DNA of 64,000 nt from Excoecaria cochinchinensis (lineage: Eukaryota; Streptophyta; Magnoliopsida; Malpighiales; Euphorbiaceae): assembly GCA_947683425.1 (NCBI GenBank), contig CANTUQ010000055.1, positions 11,569,501 to 11,633,500 on the forward strand. Direction: 5' to 3'. The notes beneath the pieces were generated by a model. That model made no database searches, was not told the DNA's origin, and saw only the letters and a list, made by a program, of their open reading frames with translations. Numbering within the stretch: position 1 is the first letter of the stretch; each line of letters begins with the position of its first letter. A program made the position numbers and the translations under genes. Of this stretch, positions 49,034-60,530 are shown one piece after another.

Positions 49034-52000
49034 TTTATGATGAAATCAAAGGAGCCTCCTCTCCTCTCCACACATTTTTTTAGACCAGATTTTTCTCTTC
49101 ATCTTCATCTTCTTCTTCCACCAAAAATTCCAGATTTATTCCCCAACCAAAAATCAAAAAGAAAATCAATTGTTTCATTCTTTTTTTCAACATAATTTCT
49201 TCTAAACATATTTTTTAGAGGAAGTTTTGTTGTTGGATTCAATTTTGAGACAAATAGAATAATTATTTGTTCTCAAAATTGTTTTTCTTCTTTTATTTTG
49301 TGTTCAATAAAACTCTTTTCATTGATTTTGTTTTGAATATCTTTTTGATAAAAAATTGATTTTGAGACAAATAAAATAATTGTTTGTCATCAAAATCTAA
49401 TTTTTTATTTGATAAAACTTCAATCATTTTTCTTTATTTTAATCAATAAAAGCTTTTTTTTTTATCAAAATCATTTCTTTAGGCAAAGGTATCAATTCTT
49501 TGTTCTTAAAGAATTTTTGATCATTTTTATTTTCATGTTCCTTGGAATAAAATTCCAACATTTTCATAATATTTCACTCTAATATTGTGAATCATCAAAC
49601 AAAGAAATCAATCATCACTTTTCCTTCATCAAATCCAATATTCTGAGGGTAAATATTCTTGGCTCCATTTCAATTTCTATTTTATTTAATTTATTCATGT
49701 ATATGTTATTGTTTTTATTGTATTTATTTATTGTTTTTGATCTATTCATTTGTTGTATTGATTTTATATTCGTTCTATTTAATTGTTTATATATGATTTG
49801 ATTTTTATTCATATAAATATTGATTGTTTATTATTTTTAACATGTAATTAATTTATTTCACTTTAATTCATCATTATTTTTAACATGTAATTAATAAATT
49901 CATTTTAATTGATCTTTTTGCCATGTAAATGGTTTATATCATTTGTGAACATATTTAATTAATCATATTGTTCCATTTAATTGTTTTCATCATTCTTTTG
50001 TTTACTAATTTTTATTATTCTTTTTATCATTGTTACATGATTGATTTATTATGATTTATTTATTCATTATTTTTCACTTATCATCATTATTTTCATCATG
50101 TGCATATTTTTACATGTATTAATTAACATGTTTTATTTTATTTTCATCACATCATTTATCACATATAATCCATGTTTCTCATTTTATTTTGGTTTGATTC
50201 CATTATCATTCTTTTCATATGATCTTATCTTATTTTAATTTGTTATTCATTATTTTGTATGTTTAATTGATTTAATCACTAACGTTGTTTTAATTGTATT
50301 TTGTTTTTATGTCTAAACTCATTTTTTCCGCTTGGGCATTTTTGCGAGCACATCGGGAGGTCCAAAAAGGGTCATTTGGTTTGTAATATTTTATTTAATT
50401 TTGCCATATAATTTTCTTGTAAAATTATTTATTTAGGCACGCTAAAAAGAAAATCACAAAAACGTTTCTATTAATTAACTTGACATTCTTTTTTTAAATA
50501 AAAGGGGACCAATGTCCTAGTTTTTCATACCCAAATCATCACATCAAAACTTTTTCATAATAAACATGCATGCGAGGACCAATGTTCTCACTATTAATTA
50601 ATAACTCGTTTTATGCATGTATTTCACTTTTATAAATGGGAGTTGTATTCCGCTCCTAGTGTTATTATAATTCATTTTTGAATGCTTTGTTTTGGATTTT
50701 GCTTACATTTATCGCTTTTGATATGAATGATTGCGCCTTTAGTTTTAAATTGCATTGTGTGGAAAGTTGATGAAACAATGAATTCAAAACTTAATTATGA
50801 TATTAATCAAGGTACGAATAAATGAGAAGTCCCGAACCCTGCTCTGGTCTTTGGGCTCAAGAGGCTAGAGGTTATCCTCCAAGACACCTCTTGTGTCACG
50901 AGACTTAGACGTTAATCCTAGGCCTCATGGCCCAATATGGATAAAATGCGCAAGTCTTAGGCTCTCCGAGGCGAGAGAAACTTTCCCAATGTTCTATTGG
51001 GTGGCGACTCCATGAAACCTCCTTGTTGCCCAACATAGACGCACTTGTGATTTATCGCAAGCTGTTGACGGACCCACACACATGCCCCGATCGCCCACGT
51101 GCGGGCGGTCGAACGGGCGGCCGCGGGGATCCGGCGCGCGTCACAGTATGGTTTAGAACATTTAAAAAGGGAAAGGGATAATAAGATTCATAATATTAAC
51201 AAAAAATGTTTAAATTAGTGATAAAAGTATGAATGTTAACTGTAACAATGGTAACGGTAATTTTGCATGTTACATAATGAATTAAAGGATAGTAATATAG
51301 TAGCATAATTGTAACTATAGTAATAGGAAGGCAAAACTATAATGTGATGGAAGTTAAGAGGTCAAATGGCAATATAATGATAATAATGTAAATTGAAAGA
51401 CAAAAATGTAAATTAGTTGAACATGTGATTGGCAAGTATAGTGTTAAAAATAAAATGAATTTAACAATTTCAATAAATTTAATAATAATGATGTTGTTAT
51501 TAATAGTGATAACAACATTTTAATTGGTAAAGGAAATGTAAGTGACAATATAATAAAGTTATGGCTATAAAATAAAGTAACACAAATAACATTAAATAAT
51601 AATCTTTTGGTTAAAGAAGCATCTAATATATAGGGATTATAAGCCACGTATGTTGCGTGTAATTGTCAAGAAGAGAATAATAAGATGATTTATGATTAAT
51701 TAGTTAAATTAACTATTGGAAATGTTTATGGTTAAATGCATGAATTTACTAAACATAAGTATGTTTATGCGTGTGAATGTGTGCATGAATTAAATTACTG
51801 GAATATTATGAATTTGTATCCACCACTAGGCATTTTTAATGCTCAACGCGTAGTTTGTGTTTGATTGCGCGTATGTATAGATTGGGTCAGGAGTGAAGCG
51901 AACAAGCTGTCTAATTTTGGAAGCTTGGCAAGTGAAATATTGATCAAAGTGTATTCTGTTTATTTCTTTTGGCATGTATATGTGCATCATAAGTGGATAA

Positions 52001-52450
52001 GTTGTTATTTTGTCAGGATGTTATGTATAAGTAATATGAGTATCTAGTGAGTATATATGGTAATGTTTCATAATGCATGCTATAGATAAGTGATTCATGG
52101 AGTAATGTTGATTGTAGTGTTGTGGTTACTGGATGAATTGGTTATATTGTTGGCCATGTTGGCCTATGTATTGGTTGATCTTGCAGGAGGTTAGTGTTAA
52201 TGTATAGCCGTGATGTTGTCTAATTTTGTATCAAATGATTAGGATAATGAAATAGTTATAAGTCGATCGACAAACAAGATAAGCAAGGGATTAAGTAAAG
52301 TAATGAATTGCAAATGAAAAGGAGGAAAAAAAAAATTTACCCGTTTTTGACATTGACTAATATTGAACAAAGTCAATAAGTCATAGCAATCGTTGAACCT
52401 GAGTTGGTCTGATTTTCATATGTATAGTGTTGGGTGATAAGGGTGTTACA

Positions 52451-53120
52451 AAGTATCGATACACTAGAGCTGTTGTTGCACGAGGAGAAGTGAACTTATT
52501 GTAGGTTTCTACGCATGTAGATCCATTAAGAAAGCCTGTAATGAGAGATGTGTTCTGAGAAACACATCAGATCTCAGGGTTTGCATAGAATTTAATTGGC
52601 ACTGTTTTATTTTATATAATTCCTTAACATTATTATTTATGAATAATAACTAAGTTCATTATTGGCAATACATATGTGTGAATATTTATGTGTAAACATT
52701 TACTGTTATTTATTTGAGATTGAGGTTGTCAGACAGAGAAGTAGCCCACTCACGAGTGTGTTTACCTTAGTTTTGTCAATGTGTTTGCAAAAACTAAGAT
52801 GAGATGAATTTTGAATATATGAGATTGCCCGAGAGCCTGTTTAAAATAAAAGTATCGTCTTGCAGAAATTATAAGATTAATCTTGTTAAGGTGCAAGATA
52901 AAGACATACATAAGGTTGTATTCTTTTGATTGAGATCCAAATAAGAATTGAGTGTAATTCCATGGTAAGTTAAATGTACCTATCATGTTCTGTCTTAAAA
53001 GCCAGAAGTAGTCTTTAGGTAAACATACTAAAGTTGGATGTTTCGGTGCATCGCAACCGTACGCTTCTATATGGTGTTTTTGTGAGACATGCGCTCCTTT
53101 AAAGGAAGGAACGAACAACA
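52451..53120. other. Unassigned stretch between LTR V and the Ogre element
   Basis: A/T-rich sequence with no recognised gene. If V were a 5' LTR a primer site should follow 52450, but only 'aagtatcgatacactagagc' is present, a poor match to any primer site I know. An inverted pair lies at 52552-52570 ('gttctgagaaacacatcagat'). A 119-residue minus-strand frame (52762-53121) ends exactly at the Ogre boundary and has no recognisable motif. Confidence 0.5.
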
Positions 53121-53864
53121 TGTAGACACTGAGTCCTGAGGTAATTTTGGTCAGAGTTACCTATTGAGGATAACATTTACTCAAAAATAGATAGAGAACG
53201 GAGACTCTTTGGCTCTTTTTAGACAGGAGGTTTTAGCAGGGTCTTGTAGGCAAATTTTATTAAATTCTCCAAAAAAATAATAAAAATAAAAATATAAAGA
53301 GAGGAGAACAGCCGAGAGAAAGAACTAAAAAAAAAAAGAAACGAAAAGGGAGACCAAGAGAGGAGAACAACCGAGAGAAAATCCAAAGAGGGTTAAAAGT
53401 GTTTGCATTCTCATGATCTAGAGGACATAGATCTGAAGGTAACATAAAGTGAAGCTTGTACCTCAAAAGCATACAAAAGGGATCACGTGTTTTTACAGTA
53501 AATCTCCATTTTTTTGGTGTGTTTGTTAACTTTGATTTCATTTATCTTTTTTGGTTCATAATTTTATGTAATAATCATTGGCTTCATCTGATGTTGGATC
53601 TACTTCATGCTTGTGAGGGTTTGCATGGCTTAAAAAAATTAAAACAATGAAAACGAAAAACACTGTTCACTGTCTTCCCCCTTGGTCCTCTGCTTTGGAT
53701 TCCACATTTTTTTATTTCTTGATTTTGTATTTTATGCTTTAATTCTTGTTCTTTCTTGTTTGTTGGTTAGTTTTAAACAATTTTGTGCATGATTTAAGCT
53801 TTCCCTTGTGTTTGTCAGTTTAAATCCCATCTTTGTGAGTTTCTTTGGTTTGCCGAAAATGGGG

Positions 53865-53995
53865 CTGTTTCCAAGTGGTACCGACAAGTAGACACCGTCC
53901 GACAGCTATCAGCCACCTGACCGTCGCCCCTCCTGCCTCCGCTGCCTGCAGCTCCTCCTCTCCCAGCTGCCTTCTTGCGCCATTCACTTGGCCAC
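53865..53995. repeat. GC-rich block in the Ogre 5' LTR
   Basis: 'gacaccgtccgacagc', 'ccgtcgcccctcctgcctccgctgcc' and 'gctgccttcttgcgcc' interrupt A/T-rich DNA. It is less repetitive than the cassettes of the other LTRs, and lies 745-875 bases from the LTR start because this copy has a longer upstream part. Confidence 0.55.
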
Positions 53996-54251
53996 TACGT
54001 TCTTTTCTTCTTCTTCTTTTCATTTTGCATGTTACTGTTCATTTTAGGTCACTTTCATATTATTTGTCTTAGTTTTATTCTTTGTTTCTTTTTTTTCTTC
54101 ATTTTCTTTTCACGTCGTTTTGTATGCATTTTGGCCAGTTCCTTTATTTCATTTATTTAATTTTCTTCATCTTACACAAATTTCATTTTATTATTTTTAT
54201 GATATTATTATTTTGTGAATATCTTTTTGACATAATAATTTATTAAATTTG

Positions 54252-54254
<3 letters not shown>

Positions 54255-54284
<30 letters not shown>

Positions 54285-54480
54285 TTATATTAGTGTATTT
54301 CCCACTAATGTTATTATGTTATTATTGTTATTATTACTTTTATTTACTGTTATTGTGTATTATTAATAATATTATTATTTTATTATTATTAATAATATTA
54401 TCGTTATTTATTTTATCATTATTATTATTATTTGTTAAATTCTATTTTTGCATGTTTTGCATGAATTACTTTTTAGCCAC
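54255..54480. repeat. (TTA)n microsatellite in Ogre 5' LTR
   Basis: A run of TTA units at about 54260-54284, and interrupted TTA/TTG units to about 54435. This is the sense-strand counterpart of the arrays in the left block. Confidence 0.9.
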
Positions 54481-55727
54481 TGTTGCATAATTGTGTGTGT
54501 TTTAATTTGTTTCTTCACGTTGCATGCTTTTTCTTCTTTTTGGCCATTTGCAGGTCCACTGTACTATAATTAATTTAATTCTTTTCCTTCTTTTCATCCA
54601 TCTAATTTGTTATTCATCTTTTGGTGTTTCTCATGGTTTGCATGTATTTTACATGTTTGTTAATTTTTTTCTAATATAATCTTCTTTTACTCATTCTTGC
54701 ATGTCATATTAATGCATCTTATTTAATCCATTTCATTTTCTATTTATGAATTAATTTTATTTTATTGCCTCTTCATATTTTCATTTTATTTTTTTTAATT
54801 ATTTATTTCTTTTTAATTAATTAATTTATTTTCGTTGCATTACTAACTATTCGTTTCCTTTTATTTTGTTGATTTAATGAATCCACACACATGTGTGTGT
54901 TTCCCACCGAATGAAGATTTGGAGGCTAGGATACATGGAATTAGTAGTTTCTTTTTATACTCTATTTATTTTATTTTGTTATTATTTTGATTTGGATTTA
55001 TAATAAAAAAGGTGTTTTTATTGTACGTTCAATTAAAAAATCAAAAAAAATATTTGTATTAAGTAAAACTGGGCTTTTCTAATAAAATAGGACCAATGTC
55101 CTAATTTTCATCTAACAAATGTCACACTTAAAAGCAAAGTTAGTTTTTCATCAAAATGGGGTCACTAATCCCGATTTTTTTCTCAAATTACATAAAAAAA
55201 CAACTTTTCATTTTTTTAAAAGTGTGCATGTGGAACCAATGTTCCTATCTCGAATAAATGCCCCATTTTATGTATGGATTTTATTTGTTCATTTGATTTG
55301 TTATTTTTGGGGATTGTATTTTTGTCCTATTCATTTTGTAATTAATTTACTGCTTTCTTTACCGCTTTCCTTGATATTTGAAATGCTTTTTTTATTACTT
55401 TTATAATCGTGTGAGATGAGAGATGGAAATTTAATCATTAAAAACTAACTTATAATCAACCAAGCCATAAATAAAAGTGATGTCCCGAACCACTCTCTGG
55501 TTAGACCAATGTGGTTAGACGAACTTTTTCAATTTTTATTGGGTGGCGACTCCAAAATACATCAAGGTGCCCGAAGGTTTCGTGACATTAGATAAACTTT
55601 TCCAATATTCTATTGGTTGGAGATTCCAAAATATCTAGTGTTGCCCAAGATCTAGACCCTCTCGGACCGTAAAAGTGGGCCACTGGCAACTCCACTTCTC
55701 TAAAAGCGGGTTCGGCACGCGTCACAG

Positions 55728-55745
55728 TGGCGACTTCACTGGGGA
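55728..55745 (+). other. Primer-binding site, tRNA-Arg type
   Basis: TGGCGACTTCACTGGGGA begins two bases after the LTR end. From what is known of plant Ogre elements, their primer site is complementary to the 3' end of tRNA-Arg (TGGCGACTCC.CTGGGGA); this copy has one C-to-T change. The site fixes the element's orientation and supports the Ogre/Tat assignment. Confidence 0.8.
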
Positions 55746-57260
55746 CTTTGAGACTTTGCTTAAAAAGTGTCTTGGTTAACTGTAGTTGAGTTTTTAAAAT
55801 TAAAATTCTATCTCTTTTCAAAAATTACATTGCATCCATACTAGAGCCTTAGAACTATGCTAATTTGTCCCTCTAGTACCTCGATGCTTTCCCGAAGGAT
55901 GACCTTACGTTCACCTAATGTAGAAAAGTGTTAAAGATAATCACCAGCTAAAGCCTTGTACCATCATGGTATATTAAATGGAGACCCAATTGGTCATTAT
56001 GCTCGTGATGAGCTAGGCCCGTTAGCAGGGACCATGCTTGGGTAGACCTAAAGTATCATCACCCGACCAAAGCACATGTAATGACAATAGATACTTCCCC
56101 TTGGTGATATGTTCCATAATACTATGCTTGCTATGTGGGCCGTCATGTATTGAACAAAAATTGAATAAATTAGATGGTTATTCATCAAAGGTTGTCATGC
56201 CCCAGTGGGCCCATTCCTAATTTAATTAAGGTGATTAATTACATAATGGCCAAAACTCACTCGCATACGCTTTAAATAAAGAGAGGTTATGTAGCTAATT
56301 TTTCACAGTGCACCATATGCATCCATTGGGTTCCCCATTGACCCATGGGCTAAGCCCACCTAAGAAATGTAGGGAAGTGTTAAAGTTAATCACAGCTGAA
56401 GTCTTGTACCATCATGGTATATTAAATGGAGAACCGATTGGTCATTATGCTCGTGATAAGCTAGGCCCATTGGCAGGGACCATGCTTGGGTAGACCTAAA
56501 GTATCATCACCTGACCAAAGCTCATGTAATGACAATAGATACTTTCCCTTAGTGATATGTTCCATAATACTATGCTTGCTATGTGGGCCGTCATGTATTG
56601 AACAAAAATTGAATAAATTAGATGGTTTTTCATCAAAAGCTTTTATGCCCTGGTGGGCCCATTCCTAATTTAATTAAGGTGATTGATTACATAATAGCTA
56701 AAACTCACTCGCATATGCTTTAAATAAAGAGAGGTTATGCTGCTGATTTTCCACTGTGCACCATATGCATCCATTGGGTTTCCCATTGACCCATGGGCTA
56801 AGCCCACCTAAGAAAGAGACCACATGATCTCCTGTGTGGGAACAATAAGGTTGGAAGGATCTATCTGCTTGCATGTGGTTGTGGATGCTGCACTACATGT
56901 TCATGCATTACGTGTCTTTCATGCACATAAAAAAAATAAAATAAAATTTCCTTCATGTGAGTTTACATCCTATTCTGTGCATATACTTTTCACATGTACA
57001 TATCATCCTGTGCATAAATTTTTTGACGCATTACATGCATCATTCTAATCTCTTGATTTTTCAGCCATCGTAGACCATTTGCATAGCACGATCATGCATT
57101 ACATGTCATTTATGGATAACAGAAAAAAAAAAAAAAAGAAAAAAAGACATGTATATTTCGTTTTGTGTATATTTTTTGCACATACATTATGTGCATAAAT
57201 TTTCCCATGCATCATTATAAGCTCCTAATCTTTTCAGCCATCATAAACCATTTGCCTAGT
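55746..57260 (+). mobile_element. Ogre leader with 448-bp direct duplication
   Basis: Non-coding leader. About 55920-56367 is repeated at 56368-56815 with an offset of 448 bases and few changes ('accatcatggtatattaaatgga', 'tagacctaaagtatcatcacc', 'cccatgggctaagcccacctaag'). The stretch 56816-57260 contains two diverged copies of a 'catgcattacatgtc...tgtgcataaattt' module. The two 60-residue ORFs MGRPKVSSPDQ... are the duplicated leader, not genes. Confidence 0.8.
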
Positions 57261-57276
57261 TAGTTTAGGGGTTTCA

Positions 57277-57815
57277 ATGGCTTCCTCATCAGAGGGTCAT
57301 TTACTGAGCCACCAGAATTAGGATCAAGTGCAAAATGTTTGTTGGAGTATTCATAAATGACTGACCCATCATAATAGGTTAGTCAAATTGGTGCCTTGAC
57401 TATTCAAGAGCTAGATAGAAGGCTAGAGGACTTTGAAATGAAGGTGATGGCTATAATTAAGGAATACTTAGCGAAAGAGGCAGATAATGAGAGTTATGGC
57501 AATCAAAAGACGAGCAAATCAGCAGGCACTATCAATGGAAATAAAGTAGGGAAAACAACGGAGGTCTCTACCCGCTAAAGTAAACAAGAGATGCTATTCC
57601 AAGTTGGGCATATCCCAATCTTCGATATTAAAAAGGCTAATAAAAGAAGGAGTTTTGCAACCGCTACCAGCTAAGCTAGCTCTGAGTCAAAAAAATCTCG
57701 GTCACTGCACTAAACAATAATATCGGGCACTTAACTGATGAGTGTCAAATTCTGAGAAACCGAATCTAGGACCTTATTGATAGCAAATAAATTTCTTACC
57801 TAGAAAATGCGAAAG
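57277..57815 (+). pseudogene. Broken gag of the Ogre/Tat element
   Basis: The frame is interrupted by stops and shifts. An ATG at about 57277 opens MASSSEGHLLSHQ and stops. 57396-57578 encodes a charged stretch (TIQELDRRLEDFEMKVMAIIKE). From 57604 the frame reads ILKRLIKEGVLQPLPAK, and in another frame from about 57722 IGHLTDECQILRN and DLIDSK. This matches the C-terminal gag pattern of Tat-lineage gypsy elements: a leucine-rich 'LLKEGLV..LPPKP' segment, then a GHTTEDC...DLID zinc-knuckle-like segment. Stops fall inside the last motif. No protease, reverse transcriptase or integrase follows. Confidence 0.6.
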
Positions 57816-58760
57816 AATAGAGCCTGAAGAAATCATGAAGAGGACCACCGCCAGAAGTGGAAGAGAACATTTTAGTAGCTATGCTTTTTGTTCTTGAACT
57901 TTTTTAGTAATATATGCAATATTGGTTTTTGTTAAATTATTTTGCTTACTTGTGTGATGTTTATCCCGATTTCCTTATGTATAATCACGATCATGAACCG
58001 TTTATATTTGATGTTAACTCAATGAATGCCACCTCATGTAATCTCGGTGCTCTTCAAAAGAAATCCTGGTAGCATCAGCTATAACTCCTGAAGTAAGATA
58101 AATCTAAAAAATAAAAAAAAAAAGAAGAAAAAGGAAAAAAAAAAAAGAGTCTTACCCTGGGCCTGGAATGATATCTTGAGGATCGACAAAAAAATATTGT
58201 TTGGACACGCTGCTTTGGCTTACAAAAATAACAAGTTGGCCAAATCAAAAAGTTCAAAAGCATGGACAAATTGGAATAAATATGAGATGAATATTCCAAG
58301 AGAGCTACAGGAAAACTATAGCTTCGTGATTACTTGGAAATACCTGAAGATGCCACAAAGAAAAACTGCAACATGAGGCACCAACTATTGCCCCATTATT
58401 CTTATGAGGGACACTATACGAGACAACAAACAAGACCTCAAATCCCTAAAAAAAATGCAATACAGCCCATTAGAACTAAGCCTCGAAATTCCTTTCCTTC
58501 CAACCATTTGAGATATTTACCACAAAGCTAACCAAAAACTGACCTTTAACCATCTAGAGCCAAAACGAGAGAAACATGAACTCTTACAGTTAAACTTAGA
58601 AGGAGAGCTCAGTGCCTCGATCTAATTAGCAAAAAAAATGAGGAGGTTTGGTTTAATCTTCTGGAAGTGGGTCAAGAGCAGTTGAGGGAAAGAAGATAAC
58701 CTGGCATACAAATAACTCAAATCACATGCTCCAGGTTACACAAGTTAAAGTTAGAGAAGC
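57816..58760. other. Degenerate internal sequence after gag
   Basis: No recognised domain. 57880-58070 is T-rich and non-coding; 58095-58150 is an A-rich run. Reading frames at 58176-58376 and 58334-58531 are rich in Lys and Asn without identifiable motifs, and 58560-58660 reads REKHELLQLNLEGELSAS before a stop. It may be the decayed continuation of the Ogre element or the start of the gene fossil that follows. Confidence 0.45.
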
Positions 58761-59090
58761 TGCTAATAGAAGTGGTAGACATCCTCGTCAGCAATGATGG
58801 GAGAAGGTTTCTTAGTATGATATGTTTGTATAATATAATTTCCATAAATATTATTGTTGTTTTAAAAAGTTATTTATTTTCACGTAGGCCGATGGTGCTG
58901 AACGAATTTACCATGCTGACATTACTTCGTCATCGAATGAAGCTGGTGATATTCGTTTGACATCAAAAAGCATTTTGAGGGTTATTGGCGCCATAGGAAG
59001 GATGTCGAATGATTATCCCCATCAGCCAGTTCCTGATCCTATGAAGATTTAATAGCTCTCAACTCCATAGGAAGATTTTCGTACGTCTAG
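58761..59090 (+). pseudogene. Possible exon pair of a decayed gene
   Basis: A frame LEKLLIEVVDILVSNDGRRF (about 58751-58810) ends near a GTATGATATG donor-like sequence (58816). After a T-rich stretch, TTTTCACGTAG (to 58887) could be an acceptor. The next frame reads AERIYHADITSSSNEAGD and KSILRVIGAIGRMSNDYPHQ before two stops near 59050. The implied intron is about 72 bases. I do not recognise the family. It may belong with the ORF at 59098. Confidence 0.3.
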
Positions 59091-59097
59091 ACATAAC

Positions 59098-59589
59098 ATG
59101 AGAGGAATGGCGGAAAGACGTACAACTTTTACATCAATTCCTATTCAACTCGGAGTGCACCAGGTCCCCCCACCCTTGTCATGGCCATATATTCCTCATG
59201 ATACTTCAAGTTCATTCAGTATTGCTTCTGTTGGTCAGCAACATTTTTATGAGACTCAAGCTTGTCCATCAAATTTTTACGAGTCTGAAGCTAGCCCTTC
59301 TAGATTGATTGTTGATTTGAACGTAAGTTTATCTGAAGGAGATCATCCATCATACAACATATATGGACAAAGCGGTCACATTAGACAACATGATAATTTT
59401 TTCAATGAGCTTTTAAACAGTTCAAATGTTTGTACTACAATGGGTTTAGCCGATCAGCCACTATACAATAGAGAGTATAATGATGTAATGCATATATCCC
59501 AAGATCCAAACCCATGCGAGATGGATCCTCAATTCTATACACATAACAGCTCATCTTGTAGCAGTAGGAGTAAGAATAAGAGATATTAA
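59098..59589 (+). CDS. Hypothetical 163-residue protein, possibly transposon-borne
   Basis: The longest uninterrupted frame in the window not explained by repeats. It is compositionally protein-like: Pro-rich start (VPPPLSWPYIPHD), two FYE(T/S)(Q/E)A repeats, an IVDLNVSLSEG segment resembling a DLN-type repression motif, and a Ser/Arg/Lys-rich end (SSCSSRSKNKRY). No enzyme motif or membrane segment is visible. An in-frame extension 5' of the ATG (EDFRTSRHN) suggests the start is within an older, longer frame. It ends 208 bases from the 3' end of the Mutator-like transposase on the other strand, so the two are convergent. It could be a second gene of that transposon or the C-terminus of a decayed host gene; I cannot decide. 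Confidence 0.4.
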   Translation: MRGMAERRTTFTSIPIQLGVHQVPPPLSWPYIPHDTSSSFSIASVGQQHFYETQACPSNFYESEASPSRLIVDLNVSLSEGDHPSYNIYGQSGHIRQHDNFFNELLNSSNVCTTMGLADQPLYNREYNDVMHISQDPNPCEMDPQFYTHNSSSCSSRSKNKRY

Positions 59590-59796
59590 ATATATTGTGT
59601 AGGTGGAACTATTGAATTTATGGCTAAACAAGATTCAACCTAATATTTATTTTACCTATTAGATTGTATGCATACTTTAATACAACATTAATTTAGCAAA
59701 AAAAAATATAGCATGCTTTATATTACATGATATTTTTATGTAATATTATTTCAAATGATTAAGTTACATAATGATATTACATATTGTTGAACAATG

Positions 59797-60530
59797 TTAA
59801 CCTTTGAAGGATTTATTAGAAGGTCCAGCAGGTCCAGGAGCACTCATACATGTTTTTTTGTTATGTCCAACATTTCTGCACTTGTTGTAATGAACAACAT
59901 TACCCCTTTCATGCCTATCCATCTCATTTTGTATTCGTGTTGTTTAGGCCGTCCCTTCTTCATCTGTAGTTCCATATCAGGTACTAATTTAGGACCATAA
60001 TACTCCAACCAATATGCTTTGTGTGCCATTGGTCGGAATTCACCTTCATGGCATTTAAGTGCCTCGGTAATGATATAACACTGATAAACAAATGTGAACA
60101 AGTCGATATGTCTGTGCATGCATGCAGTAATGGAGTGTGAACAAGGCATTTTGGTACCTTGAAACTTGCCACACTCACATACATGCTTTTCAAGATTTAA
60201 AACTTAAGTATTCACTTATGTGTCATCTTAAGGTGCACTGCATGCTATAAAGTTGAACAGTCGATACCAACTGTCATAATCAACAACCATATGTCCTTGT
60301 GCCCTGATAGCACGCTTGGACATAACTTCAACGCATTTTGAGGTGAACTTTAATACTTTGGCCATTTTACTCATGTAAATGCCCCTTCTTTGATCATAAA
60401 ATTTTACCAACCGGCCAAAAGCATGTTCAATGATCGTTGTGATAGGCATCATGCAGACACCTTTGAGAGCACTATTTATACTCTCTGCAATATTTTTCGT
60501 GGCATGCCCATACTGATATTGGTATTACCA
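59797..60530 (-). pseudogene. Mutator-like (MULE) transposase, C-terminal fragment with SWIM zinc finger
   Basis: Minus-strand frame: YGHATKNIAESINSALKG, then MPITTIIEHAFGRLVKFY, then a SWIM zinc finger (CECGK..GTKMPCSHSITAC), then AYWLEYYGPKLVPDM and KKGRPK. This is the standard order for the C-terminal third of MURA-type transposases. Breaks: three TAA codons (60228-60230, 60216-60218, 60204-60206) stand where the frame is otherwise open, each one C-to-T change from CAA. A frameshift follows GRPK (about 59925), after which the other frame continues NEMDRHERGN and a CCHC-like knuckle (KCRNVGHNKKTC) to TAA at 59797. The DDE catalytic region is not present upstream. Confidence 0.82.

Larger units (their letters stand above)
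48267..51145 (+). mobile_element. Ogre/Tat-type solo LTR (LTR-A), intact; target duplication GTATG
   Basis: 2879 bp, TGTAGACACCGGGTCC to GCGCGCGTCACA, flanked by perfect GTATG duplications (48262-48266 and 51146-51150). In order it carries a start block, a GC-rich cassette (48515-48790), a TATA box CTATAAATAG (49024-49033) with a pyrimidine-rich leader, an A/T-rich middle, 'ggaccaatgt' blocks near 50506 and 50576, an internal TGGCGACTCCA (51002-51012) and a GC-rich end. It is the best reference copy in the window. No internal region remains, so it arose by LTR-LTR recombination. Confidence 0.95.
45441..52450 (+). mobile_element. Long LTR V, Z-like, split by an Ogre solo LTR
   Basis: The right end is GATAAGGGTGTTACA at 52450; the left end is not clearly defined. 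It shares with Z the 'ggctagccatagggacat' block (46968), the 'gggtccacatctcgcgtatcc' block (47110) and the degenerate tract (47280-47780, 51180-51600). Excluding 48267-51145 and one duplication, about 4.1 kb remains. The ORFs here are short and without recognisable product. Confidence 0.6.
53121..55726 (+). mobile_element. 5' LTR of an Ogre/Tat element
   Basis: 2606 bp, TGTAGACACTGAGTCC to GGCACGCGTCACA, followed at once by the primer site. It contains a GC-rich stretch (53865-53995), a TTA microsatellite (54255-54480), 'gggaccaatgtcct'-type blocks near 55090 and 55235, and the internal TGGCGACTCCA (55544-55554). Its partner 3' LTR is not in the window, so no target duplication can be tested. 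Confidence 0.88.

Noticed and set aside
52762..53121. 119-residue minus-strand ORF
   Set aside because: It starts exactly at the Ogre LTR boundary, has no motif, and its composition is like the surrounding non-coding DNA.
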